Below, piece by piece: positions 29,948 through 38,097 of a DNA stretch of 64,000 bases; the first letter of the stretch is position 1; every line of letters begins with the position of its first letter. A program made the translations under genes and the position numbers. The stretch spans positions 22,925-86,924 of the forward strand of contig JAURYB010000147.1 of assembly GCA_030654075.1 (NCBI GenBank), read 5' to 3'. Source of the stretch: Bacteroidales bacterium. GTDB lineage: Bacteria > Bacteroidota > Bacteroidia > Bacteroidales > UBA4417. A model generated the notes under the pieces. It saw nothing but the letters and a program-made list of their open reading frames with translations. It had not been told where the DNA came from and did not search any database.

Positions 29948-30050
29948 AAACACATTTTGTGCGGATGAAGGGACTTCCCTCCTGCGTCGGGATAAACTTC
30001 TCGTCCCTTCATCCAATATAAAATGCAAAAAGCTGCTAAAAAGCAGCTTT
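29926..30050 (-). repeat. tRNA-tail repeat, copy 2
   Basis: A hairpin terminator (29926-29947) is followed by a perfect 12-bp inverted repeat: GGATGAAGGGAC at 29963-29974 pairs with GTCCCTTCATCC at 30003-30014. Its right arm on the minus strand, with GCACA after it, is the same as the 3' end of tRNA-Leu and its flank. Unit spacing to the neighbours is 100-103 bp. Confidence 0.8.
30029..30050 (-). terminator. Rho-independent terminator of tRNA-Leu
   Basis: A perfect 9-bp stem (AAAGCTGCT/AGCAGCTTT) with a 4-base loop is followed by TTTTTG on the minus strand. It starts 12 bases after the tRNA 3' end. Two further copies of the same hairpin occur downstream. Confidence 0.8.
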
Positions 30051-30061
30051 AAACAAAACTG

Positions 30062-30143
30062 TGCGGATGAAGGGACTCGAACCCATACGTCTCACGACAC
30101 CAGATCCTAAGTCTGGCGCGGCTACCAATTACGCCACATCCGC
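30062..30143 (-). tRNA. tRNA-Leu (anticodon UAG)
   Basis: 82-nt class II tRNA. The acceptor stem GCGGATG (30137-30143 on the complement) pairs with CATCCGC (30063-30069), with discriminator A at 30062. The anticodon arm is CCAGA-CTTAGGA-TCTGG, giving anticodon UAG. It has a long variable arm and a GGTTCGAGTCCC T arm. CCA is not encoded. It is followed by a hairpin terminator. Confidence 0.96.
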
Positions 30144-30204
30144 AGAAGCATATTGTGGCGCAAAGGTACAATTAATTTCGGGTTGGCAAAATATCCGCTT
30201 CAGA

Positions 30205-30705
30205 TTATTTCAACGAATCCAATGCCGGCTGATAGTCAGGTTCTTCTGTAATTTCAGGAACCAACTGATTATATAAAACGGTACCATCTTTATCGAGAAC
30301 AACGACGGCACGTGCCATTAATCCCTGTAAAGGACCGTCGGTAATCATAACACCAAAACTTTTACCAAAGTTATTGCTACGGAATTCGGATGCTGAAACC
30401 ACGTTTTCAATACCTTCGGCAGCACAGAAACGGCCGTGAGCGAATGGCAGATCTTTTGAAATACAAATCACTGCGGCATCTTTTAATTTAGCTGCTTCCA
30501 CATTGAAACGCCTAACCGAAGCTGCGCAGGTAGCTGTATCAAGGCTTGGAAAAATGTTTAAAACCAGGCGTTTTCCGGTGAAATCAGTGTTCTTTACATC
30601 AGCTAAATTGCTTCCTACCAGCGAGAATTCAGGTGCTTTTGATCCTACTGCAGGCAATTCCCCTATCGTGTTAACAGGGCTTCCTTTTAATGTTACTTTT
30701 GACAT
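30205..30705 (-). CDS. tpx: Thiol peroxidase (atypical 2-Cys peroxiredoxin)
   Basis: 166-aa peroxiredoxin that reduces lipid and hydrogen peroxides using thioredoxin. The peroxidatic Cys60 lies in SLDTATCAASVRRFN and the resolving Cys94 in GRFCAAEGIENV, matching the Tpx pair; the length is typical. It is a single gene ending about 60 bases from the tRNA, with a tandem repeat array on its upstream side. Confidence 0.96.
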   Translation of the reverse strand: MSKVTLKGSPVNTIGELPAVGSKAPEFSLVGSNLADVKNTDFTGKRLVLNIFPSLDTATCAASVRRFNVEAAKLKDAAVICISKDLPFAHGRFCAAEGIENVVSASEFRSNNFGKSFGVMITDGPLQGLMARAVVVLDKDGTVLYNQLVPEITEEPDYQPALDSLK

Positions 30706-30749
30706 GTTTTTGAAAGTTTAGTTATATTTATAAATAAGTGTCATTCAAT

Positions 30750-31080
30750 TGTTGAGGATTGAGTTATTTGAGAGTTTTGAGTTGATTGAGTTGTCATTCA
30801 ATGGTCATTCAGTTGTTGAGGATTGAGTTATTTGAGAGTTTTGAGTTGATTGAGTTGTCATTCAATGGTCATTCAGTTGTTGAGGATTGAGTTATTTGAG
30901 AGTTTTGAGTTGGTTGAGTTGGATGAGTTGTCATTCAATGGTCATTCAGTTGTTGAGGATTGAGTTATTTGAGAGTTTTGAGTTGATTGAGTTGTCATTC
31001 AATGGTCATTCAATTGTTGAAGATTGAGTTATTGGAGAGTTTTAGTTAGTAGAGTTGTCATTCAATAGTCATTCAGTTGT
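30750..31080. repeat. 64-bp tandem repeat array, five copies
   Basis: Copies begin near 30750, 30814, 30878, 30952 and 31016. Copies 1, 2 and 4 are nearly identical; copy 3 carries a 10-bp insertion (an extra TTGAGTTGGA-type step); copy 5 is diverged. Each unit ends in TCATTCAATGGTCATTCAG. It fills the gap between tpx and the GH3 fusion gene. Short runs of the same words recur at 34420-34470. Confidence 0.92.
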
Positions 31081-31121
31081 CAATTTCCACTATTCGTTGT
31101 TCGCTATTCACTATTCACTCT

Positions 31122-34118
31122 TCACTCCGTAGTATTAACCGGTTTACGAAGATTTTGCTGCCCGTGTTTCAGATTTTTATTAAGCGCGCGATAAAGTGTT
31201 TGCTGAATCTGTGTCCGTATTCCCAACTGCACCAGTTTATTAGGCTCGGCATCAGGGTTTACGCGGTTCGACAGAAAAACGATACTAAGATCATTATCAG
31301 GATCGGCCCAGATGTAGGTTCCAGTGAAGCCCGTGTGTCCATAGCTGTTTGCGGAAGCTTCTTCGCAAGCCGGTCCTGGTTCGGAAGGTACAAGTTGTGG
31401 CTTATCAAATCCAAGTCCACGGCGATTTCCTTTAAACTGTCGTTTGGTAAATAAAGCTACTGTTTCAGGTTTAATGTATTGCCGGCCACCATACGAGCCA
31501 TTCTGAATCAGCATCTGTAAAATTACTGCCATATCATTCGACGTTCCGAATAATCCGGCATGTCCTGCAACTCCACCCAACAATGCAGCAGCCTGGTCGT
31601 GCACATCTCCCTGAACAAGCTGATGTCGAAAAAGCGTATCATTTTCTGTAGGGATAATCCGGCTTAAAGGAAATTTATCCCGTGGATGGAAAGTAAGTTT
31701 CTTCAGGCCAAGTGGTTTATAAAACTGCTGATCTAAATACTCATCAAGGCTTTTTCCTGTAACCTGTTCAACAAACTGTTGCATAAGGATAAACCCAAGA
31801 TCGCTGTATTTATACTCTTTCTTATCCGACAAAGGAGAGCGGATAATCGAATCAAAAATGATCTTTCGGTAGTCTTTCCTTAGGAACATGCCTTCCGCGA
31901 CCCTGTATGGAAAATTGTCTGAAACGATTGTGCGGTATAATGAACTATCCTGGTAGCCATTCTTCATTGTTTTCTGATAAAACGGAATCCATGCCACCAA
32001 CCCTGCCTGGTGCGTCATTACTTCGCGGATAGTAATTTTCTTTTTGTTGCTGTTTTCGAGGTATTTCAGTGTTTTTGAAAGCGGTTCATCCAGGTTCACC
32101 TTGCCTTCATCATAGAGTTTCATTACCGCCAGGGTGGTTGCAGCAACTTTGGTAACACTTGCAATATCGTACAGGTCATCATTTTTAACAGGCTGGTTAT
32201 GAATATAATCAGTATTTCCAAATGACTTCCGGTAAATAACATCTCCATTTTTAGCTATAAGAACCTGGCAACCGGGATATGCTTTTTTGTCAAGGCCGGT
32301 TTTAACAATCGAATCAATTAAAGCAATATCCTCTGAGTGAATTTCTTTATTTTGGTACGGATTATAGCTCAGTCGACCTGAGGTGGTAGTGGTAAGACCG
32401 GCATGTGTTGGAAAAGCACTATTTACTCCTACCGGAAGTATACCATTGGCAGCAGTTGCTCCAAACATCATTTGTACAACCGCATCGTAAGCATCTGCAT
32501 TATCCTGGTAAGCAACCACAACAGCTTTTGCCTTATCAATTTCTCTGAAAAGATTGATGCTGTATGGAATTGTAAACATATTCAAAATCCCTGATTTCGA
32601 AACAAGCAACGAATCAACCAGACCAATAGACTCATCAGAAATGCCAAAGTTGCGCGCCGGAGCAGGTATAGTATTATTTATGCCAATAATCACCAGGTCA
32701 TAATCCTTAAGGTATTTAATGGTTGCATCTGCGGTGCTTTTATCAAAATTTCGAGGCAAAGTGTAGTGATCAACTTTAGCGTAATCATTTATTCGTTGTT
32801 GAAACATCCTGATATCCGGGTATCCTATCATCAAAGATGCTATCTGTAATGTGTCAGAAGTTAATATTGGGATGATATTATCATCATTTTTCAACACAGT
32901 AATTGCATTCCTGTACAATTCCAGATTCAGATTTACTTCTTCAGGCAAATGAAGATCAGTATAAAGATTTATAATTTGAACAGGTTGAAACCTGTTAAGC
33001 CCGGAACGGTATTTACTGTCAAGAATCTTCTTACAATGAACTGCTAATTCATCTTTCGAATAAAAACCACTGTCGATAGCCTGCATAATTTCAGCCACAG
33101 CTTTATCCACCGAAACGGAGAGAAGCAAGACATCATTTCCTGCTTTCAACGCTTTTAATTCAACTGAACCAGGCCCATTATAACTGGAAACTCCTTTCAT
33201 GTCAAGCGCATCTGAAAATACCAATCCATTGAATTTTAAGTTTTTACGTAAAAGCGAGTCAATTGCTATTGGTGAAAGGCTTGAAGGAATATCTTTTGTT
33301 GCGTCCAATGCGGGAATATTTAGATGGGCTACCATGATTCCATCAATACCTGCATTAATCAGTTGCCGGAAAGGATAGATATCTAACGAATCGATTGTTG
33401 TGGCAGAATGGCCTATAAAAGGTAATGAATGGTGTGAATCGGTATCTGTGTCGCCATGGCCGGGAAAGTGTTTGGCAACCGAAATAATGCCACCCTGCTG
33501 AAGCGCTTTCATATACAGAACTGATTTACGGGCAACATCTTCTTTTTGCTCGCCAAAAGACCGGATGTTTATTACAGGATTTGCCGGATTGCTGTTGATA
33601 TCAGCCACAGGCGAAAAACTTACATGAACTCCCATTCTGCGAAGTTGCGCCGCTATGGCAAGTCCATACTCAGTTATGAGTTGCTCGTTTTTAATTGCTC
33701 CCATTGTCATTTGTCGCGCAAAGGAAATGGTACTGTCGAGTCGCATTCCAAGTCCCCACTCGGCATCCATCGAAATGAGAAGGGGTGTACGCGCCAGTTT
33801 CTGATAGTAATTAGTAAGAATGGCCTGCCTTACCGGGCCTCCTTTGAAAAAACACAATCCTCCGATATTATATTCTTTTATAAGCCGGGTAAGCTGATGA
33901 ATTTCAAGGGAATCTATATCTGAGTTAGCCCTTAATATAAACAGCTGGCCAATCCGCTGTTGAGGTGTAAGCGCGTTATAAACTGAGTCAACCCAATGTT
34001 GCTCAACCATGTTCGCTTTAGTTGAAACCTGCGCACTACCTGATACAAAGGTTATCAGGCTAAAAATCAGAATCAGAAATTTTAATTTGTTTTTCAATAT
34101 TTTGGGAAAGAGCATCAA
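31122..34118 (-). CDS. Fusion of GH3 beta-N-acetylhexosaminidase (NagZ-like) and class C beta-lactamase-type serine hydrolase
   Basis: 998 aa with a signal peptide (about 1-30). The GH3 part (about 40-400) has the NagZ loop KHFPGHGDTDTDSHHSLP with the catalytic His/Asp and the nucleophile aspartate in LVFSDALDMKG. A GH3 C-terminal-like segment follows (about 400-590), then a serine hydrolase (about 600-975) with SVTK (SxxK), a tyrosine motif YSDLG and HTGFTG (in place of KTG). This fusion is common in Bacteroidota. It probably trims peptidoglycan: GlcNAc release by one half, peptide or ester cleavage by the other. It is periplasmic or envelope-bound. Confidence 0.92.
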   Translation of the reverse strand: MMLFPKILKNKLKFLILIFSLITFVSGSAQVSTKANMVEQHWVDSVYNALTPQQRIGQLFILRANSDIDSLEIHQLTRLIKEYNIGGLCFFKGGPVRQAILTNYYQKLARTPLLISMDAEWGLGMRLDSTISFARQMTMGAIKNEQLITEYGLAIAAQLRRMGVHVSFSPVADINSNPANPVINIRSFGEQKEDVARKSVLYMKALQQGGIISVAKHFPGHGDTDTDSHHSLPFIGHSATTIDSLDIYPFRQLINAGIDGIMVAHLNIPALDATKDIPSSLSPIAIDSLLRKNLKFNGLVFSDALDMKGVSSYNGPGSVELKALKAGNDVLLLSVSVDKAVAEIMQAIDSGFYSKDELAVHCKKILDSKYRSGLNRFQPVQIINLYTDLHLPEEVNLNLELYRNAITVLKNDDNIIPILTSDTLQIASLMIGYPDIRMFQQRINDYAKVDHYTLPRNFDKSTADATIKYLKDYDLVIIGINNTIPAPARNFGISDESIGLVDSLLVSKSGILNMFTIPYSINLFREIDKAKAVVVAYQDNADAYDAVVQMMFGATAANGILPVGVNSAFPTHAGLTTTTSGRLSYNPYQNKEIHSEDIALIDSIVKTGLDKKAYPGCQVLIAKNGDVIYRKSFGNTDYIHNQPVKNDDLYDIASVTKVAATTLAVMKLYDEGKVNLDEPLSKTLKYLENSNKKKITIREVMTHQAGLVAWIPFYQKTMKNGYQDSSLYRTIVSDNFPYRVAEGMFLRKDYRKIIFDSIIRSPLSDKKEYKYSDLGFILMQQFVEQVTGKSLDEYLDQQFYKPLGLKKLTFHPRDKFPLSRIIPTENDTLFRHQLVQGDVHDQAAALLGGVAGHAGLFGTSNDMAVILQMLIQNGSYGGRQYIKPETVALFTKRQFKGNRRGLGFDKPQLVPSEPGPACEEASANSYGHTGFTGTYIWADPDNDLSIVFLSNRVNPDAEPNKLVQLGIRTQIQQTLYRALNKNLKHGQQNLRKPVNTTE

Positions 34119-34638
34119 AAGGTGTTTGGAGAGATAGTCAAAGCTTTCTGGTACACAGCAGTGTGCTTTACACTAACGATAAGAAAGATGAATTGTTTTC
34201 CACAAAATTATTAACATTCCGGACAGTTATCACGGTAATGGGTTAAATTAGTCAAATATTTATAAACAATGTTTGGCAAACAAGCCGATCAGTATTAATG
34301 TGTTTGAAAAAACTTATCTTAATTATTGCGAATTGAATCATAAATCAGGGAAATGTGCGTTAAGTAGAGGTGTTTGTGAAGTTTGAGGATAATAGTGGTT
34401 TTTCAGGTTGTAATTCGATGGTCATTCAGTAGTCATTTGGAAGTCATTCGATGGTCATTCAATAGTTGTTTGGGAAATGGGATTTGGGTATCATATATTC
34501 CATATTTCAATTCAAACTCACAAATCAAAAATCACAGATTTAAAATCACAAATTAAAGATTATCAGTATCAGACCAATACCATCCATTGTCCCAGTTTCA
34601 CTCTTTTTAACACTCTTTCATCATCAAAAACCACCAAC
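34119..34638. other. Intergenic region with GTCATTC repeats
   Basis: No supported gene. At 34420-34470 the word GTCATTC recurs four times in TCATTCAGTAGTCATTTGG-like units, matching words in the 64-bp array near tpx. At 34505-34560 AAATCACAAATnAAA-type repeats appear; the start of a longer open frame (from 34477) runs through them and is not credible as protein. Confidence 0.6.
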
Positions 34639-36042
34639 TTGAAAAAAGTCGTCAGAAATAAAATAAGGTACATTTCTATTTTAATTATGCTGTTGATGGC
34701 TATTGGCGCCGGAGCGCAGAATCAGCCTCCTGTTGTTCAGAAAACACCGCCAACAACCCGGATTCTTTTTATTTTTGATGCGTCACAAAGTATGCTTGGG
34801 CGTTGGCAGAGCGATACGAAATTTAATATTGCCAAGCGGATTATGTCGGAAATGCTTGACAGCATTGCTAACCTGAAGAATACAGAATTTGCGTTACGGG
34901 TTTATGGTCACCAGTTTCAGTATCCACCTCAGGTTTGTAGCGACACAAAGCTGGAAGTCCCTTTTGCTCCAGGTAACACAGGAAAGATCAAGAGCCGGCT
35001 TCGTACCATAAATGCCAGAGGAACAACACCACTTGCTTTTTCGCTTGAACAATCTGCCAAAGACTTTCCACCTTGCGCCAATTGCCGTAATATCATTGTT
35101 CTTATTACCGATGGCATGGAAGAATGCAGCGGTGATCCATGTGCTGTATCAAAAATGCTTCAGAAAAACGGGATTATCCTTAAGCCATTTATAATAGGTA
35201 TAGGGCAGGATTTCAACCTGGCTTTCAATTGCATCGGTACCTATTTTGACGCGTCAAGCGAAAAAGACTTAAAAAAAGCATTAAACGTTGTTATATCCCA
35301 GGCGCTTAATTCAACCACCATGCAGGTTAACCTGCTCGATGAATCAGGAAGACCTACCGAAACCGATGCGGGTATGACTTTTACCGATCTGTATTCTGGT
35401 AAAATAAAGTACAACTATATTCATACCATGAACAATCGTGGTTTACCCGACACGCTGGTTGTTGACCCCCTGGTAACCTATCGTGTGGATATTCATACAT
35501 TGCCCCCGGTAGTTATAGATACACTTCGGATTACACCGGGGAAACACACGGTTGTCGCAACCGACGCTCCACAAGGATACCTGCAATTAAAAATGGCCGG
35601 TGTCAGCAATGCTTCCAAAGGACTGCAATCGATTGTTAGAAAAAGCAAGTCAACTCAAACTCTGAATGTTCAGAATTTCGGGGAAACGGAAAAGTACATT
35701 ACCGGCAAATACGACCTTGAAGTCCTTTCACTACCTCGTATAACATTAAATGACATTAATATTAGCCAGAGCCACACCACAACCATCGAAATACCCGAAC
35801 CGGGAATCGCTGTTTTCAGAAAATCATTTAATGGGTATGGTACCTTATTGTTGAACGATAAAAACAAACTTACCCGGATTTATGAACTTAATGAAGCGCT
35901 GACACTTGAAACGTTGTATCTCCAACCGGGAAGCTACCGTATTGTTTTTCGACCCAAAAACTCCCGTTCAACCTTATATACTGTTGAACAGAGCTTTGTA
36001 ATTGAATCAGGGAAAACTACTGATATTCAATTGTATAAATAG
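34639..36042 (+). CDS. VWA-domain exported protein
   Basis: 467 aa if translation starts at TTG 34639, which opens a good signal peptide (LKKVVRNKIRYISILIMLLMAIGAGAQ). The in-frame ATG at 34477 would prepend 54 residues made from repeat DNA. A von Willebrand A domain (about 35-220) has the metal-site motif FDASQSM and a downstream LITDGMEEC. It carries several cysteine pairs (CSDTK, CANCRN, CSGDPC). The C-terminal half is beta-rich repeats without clear identity. It probably binds ligand in a metal-dependent way in the envelope; the target is unknown. Confidence 0.82.
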   Translation: MKKVVRNKIRYISILIMLLMAIGAGAQNQPPVVQKTPPTTRILFIFDASQSMLGRWQSDTKFNIAKRIMSEMLDSIANLKNTEFALRVYGHQFQYPPQVCSDTKLEVPFAPGNTGKIKSRLRTINARGTTPLAFSLEQSAKDFPPCANCRNIIVLITDGMEECSGDPCAVSKMLQKNGIILKPFIIGIGQDFNLAFNCIGTYFDASSEKDLKKALNVVISQALNSTTMQVNLLDESGRPTETDAGMTFTDLYSGKIKYNYIHTMNNRGLPDTLVVDPLVTYRVDIHTLPPVVIDTLRITPGKHTVVATDAPQGYLQLKMAGVSNASKGLQSIVRKSKSTQTLNVQNFGETEKYITGKYDLEVLSLPRITLNDINISQSHTTTIEIPEPGIAVFRKSFNGYGTLLLNDKNKLTRIYELNEALTLETLYLQPGSYRIVFRPKNSRSTLYTVEQSFVIESGKTTDIQLYK

Positions 36043-36090
36043 GTATAAACAATTAGTCATACCCAAATTGGATAAAGCCTGGTACTAATA

Positions 36091-36206
36091 AAACTTCAAA
36101 TTACAAATCCCAAGTCTAAAATTCCAAGATGTTTGACATTCCATGGCTTGGTGCTGGAAATCTGGATTTAGGGACTTGGAATTTGGGACTTGGGATTTGA
36201 AACTTT
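36091..36206. repeat. Long imperfect inverted repeat
   Basis: Left arm about 36091-36130 (AAACTTCAAATTACAAATCC, CAAGTCTAAAATTCCAAG) is complementary, with mismatches, to the right arm about 36167-36206 (CTTGGAATTTGGGACTTGGG, ATTTGAAACTTT). The words CCAAGTCCC and AAATTCCAAG are a familiar low-complexity style in Bacteroidota intergenes. Confidence 0.65.
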
Positions 36207-36279
36207 GGATTTAATGTAAAGATTAAACCTTTTAACGCCAAAGCTGTCCTACAATGAGTTAAAACACCTTATTCGTACT

Positions 36280-36287
36280 TAGCTTTG
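36280..36287 (+). promoter_or_regulatory. Bacteroidota -7 promoter box
   Basis: TAGCTTTG, a perfect TAnnTTTG, lies ten bases before the sigma-factor ATG. It implies a nearly leaderless transcript if used. Confidence 0.4.
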
Positions 36288-36297
36288 CTTGCTGCTC

Positions 36298-36846
36298 ATG
36301 CCTGAATACACTGACATTGAACTGGTTGAACTATTTCGTATTGCCGATAAGAAGCATTACGCGTTTAACTTATTGGTGCGCAAATACCAGGAGAAAGTAT
36401 ATTTTTTTGTCAGGAGAATGGTTATCGACCATGATGATTCGGATGATGTGGTACAAAATATTTTTATAAAAGTATGGAACAACCTTGATTCCTTCCGTGA
36501 GGATTCCAAGCTTTTTACATGGCTGTATCGCATCGCTGTTAATGAATCCCTGAGTTTCCTGAAAAGCAAACAGCTGCGCTCATACTTATCTTTATCCTCA
36601 CCTGAAGCAATGATGGTAAAATCGTTGCATTCTGATCCCTATTTCGATGGAAAGGAAATACAGAAACGACTTCGTGAGGCAATAATCAGGCTGCCTAAAA
36701 AGCAGCAACTGGTTTTTAATATGCGGTATTATGATGAAATGAGTTACGATGAAATATCAGAAATATTAGGCACTTCAGTTGGAGCGTTGAAAGCATCATA
36801 CCATTTCGCAGTAAAAAAAGTTGAAGATTTTGTTACCTCAAATTAA
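36298..36846 (+). CDS. ECF-type RNA polymerase sigma factor
   Basis: 182 aa from ATG 36298 (a TTG three codons earlier is less likely). Region 2 (RKYQEKVYFFVRRMVIDHDDSDDVVQNIFIKVWNN) and region 4 (LPKKQQLVFNMRYYDEMSYDEISEILGTSVGALKASYHFAVKKV) are complete. It is the first of three genes with a membrane protein and a Spy-like exported protein, a layout frequent in Bacteroidota, so it probably responds to an envelope signal and autoregulates the unit. Confidence 0.92.
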   Translation: MPEYTDIELVELFRIADKKHYAFNLLVRKYQEKVYFFVRRMVIDHDDSDDVVQNIFIKVWNNLDSFREDSKLFTWLYRIAVNESLSFLKSKQLRSYLSLSSPEAMMVKSLHSDPYFDGKEIQKRLREAIIRLPKKQQLVFNMRYYDEMSYDEISEILGTSVGALKASYHFAVKKVEDFVTSN

Positions 36847-36879
36847 ACTTTAATGAATTGGTAAGGTCATATGCATATC

Positions 36880-37389
36880 ATGAAACGCAAACAAAACATA
36901 GTAAAACAAACTGACGAGTCAGAACAACTTTCCCCGGTGCTGACAAAACTGAGGAATGAGACTCAAGGGTTTAAAGTTCCTGATGGGTATTTCGATTCAC
37001 TGAGTCCACGCATTGTTGACGAAATAAAAAAACGGGAAAACAGGTTAATTGTAAAGATTTTAGTTCCCTCGTTCCGGAAACCCCTGGTATGGGTTCCTAC
37101 TCTGGCCACAGCAATAGTTGCCATCTTACTTATTTTTGTAATTCCGGCTAAAAAAATATCAACAATACCAGTGGCTGACGAATGGACCGAAATTAATATG
37201 GCTTACGACGCGTCATACGCAGAAGAAGCACTGCTTGCCGAAAGCTATACCTATGATAAAGAAATTGAAAGCTCAGTTATCACTAACAACGCATCTGCTT
37301 CACTTATACAGAATGAGCCTACAGATGATGAAATAACCAAGTATCTTAAAGATCATGAAATTGACACTGACATTATAAATGAATACTAA
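36880..37389 (+). CDS. Single-pass membrane protein, possible anti-sigma factor
   Basis: 169 aa from ATG 36880 (an ATG at 36871 is also possible). The N-terminal cytoplasmic part has the motif GFKVPDGYFDSLSPRIVDEIKKRE, found in Bacteroidota proteins encoded after ECF sigma genes. It has one membrane segment (about 70-90, VPTLATAIVAILLIFVIPA) and an acidic periplasmic tail. Topology and position suggest it holds the sigma factor, but it lacks the zinc anti-sigma motif, so this is inference. Its stop overlaps the next start by 11 bases, showing translational coupling. Confidence 0.78.
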   Translation: MKRKQNIVKQTDESEQLSPVLTKLRNETQGFKVPDGYFDSLSPRIVDEIKKRENRLIVKILVPSFRKPLVWVPTLATAIVAILLIFVIPAKKISTIPVADEWTEINMAYDASYAEEALLAESYTYDKEIESSVITNNASASLIQNEPTDDEITKYLKDHEIDTDIINEY

Positions 37390-38005
37390 AAACAGAAATA
37401 TGAAGACAAATTTTGTAAAAATTACTGCTGCCACTTTGCTTCTGGCAACAACTATATTGGTAAGCCCCACTCCTGTAAATGCACAGCAGGATAATCTCAA
37501 ACCTGCTCAACAGGACAGCCAACTTAGTACACAGCAAAATGATCTGAGTTCACAAAACAACCAGGCGATAGCTCAATATAATAAACAAAATACGCAAGGC
37601 AAACAACATGGCGACCAACACAAAAATGTTGAAGCACAGCGTATCGCTTTTATAACTAAGGAACTTAATTTAACTCCTGACGAAGCCAAAGTTTTCTGGC
37701 CTGTTTACAACGAATACGATGCCAAACGCCATGATTTGAAGAAATCATTCAAAGAGTCCGGTGATTTTCACAAAAAGGATATAGCTAAACTTACAGAGAA
37801 AGAAGCAAATCAAATTCTTGACAACCAGATTGTTGAAGCGCAGAAATTCCTTGATCTGAGGAAAGAATACCATGCAAAATTCAAATCTGTACTTCCTGCG
37901 GTAAAAGTATTGAAATTATACGATACCGAACGTGAATTCCAGAAAATGCTTATTGATAAGATAAGGCAGCACAAAGAAACCCGCGCTCCTGCTGATAAGA
38001 AGTAA
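37379..38005 (+). CDS. Spy/CpxP-like exported protein (sensor of ECF sigma type)
   Basis: 208 aa; starts at ATG 37379 inside the previous gene, or at ATG 37400, which begins the signal peptide (MKTNFVKITAATLLLATTILV). A Gln/Asn-rich linker follows (about 35-85), then a helical domain ITKELNLTPDEAKVFWPVYNEYDAKR, characteristic of the Bacteroidota sensor-of-ECF-sigma/Spy-like family. It would be a periplasmic chaperone or sensor feeding the upstream sigma/membrane-protein pair. It ends in a strong terminator. Confidence 0.85.
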   Translation: MNTKNRNMKTNFVKITAATLLLATTILVSPTPVNAQQDNLKPAQQDSQLSTQQNDLSSQNNQAIAQYNKQNTQGKQHGDQHKNVEAQRIAFITKELNLTPDEAKVFWPVYNEYDAKRHDLKKSFKESGDFHKKDIAKLTEKEANQILDNQIVEAQKFLDLRKEYHAKFKSVLPAVKVLKLYDTEREFQKMLIDKIRQHKETRAPADKK

Positions 38006-38025
38006 ATTGGTGTAAATCTGAATGC

Positions 38026-38063
38026 AAAAAGAAGGCTGACAAATAAATGTCAGCCTTCTTTTT
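38026..38063. terminator. Bidirectional Rho-independent terminator
   Basis: A perfect 16-bp stem (38026-38041 with 38048-38063) and a 6-base loop has A-runs on one side and T-runs on the other. It serves the Spy-like gene (+) and rho (-), whose stops converge on it. Confidence 0.92.
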
Positions 38064-38097
38064 ATATGCATTTTTATCAAATAATTTCCGAATGCTT

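Noticed and set aside
29834..30028. 64-codon open frame through the tRNA-tail repeats
   Set aside because: It is explained entirely by two copies of the repeat unit and its terminator hairpins; there is no ribosome-binding site or protein-like composition.
30061..30276. Open frame across tRNA-Leu
   Set aside because: It reads the antisense of a clear tRNA; such frames are a known artefact.
30750..31080. CRISPR array or coding repeats
   Set aside because: Contiguous 64-bp units with no spacers; frames are not kept open by selection and the 10-bp insertion breaks the frame.
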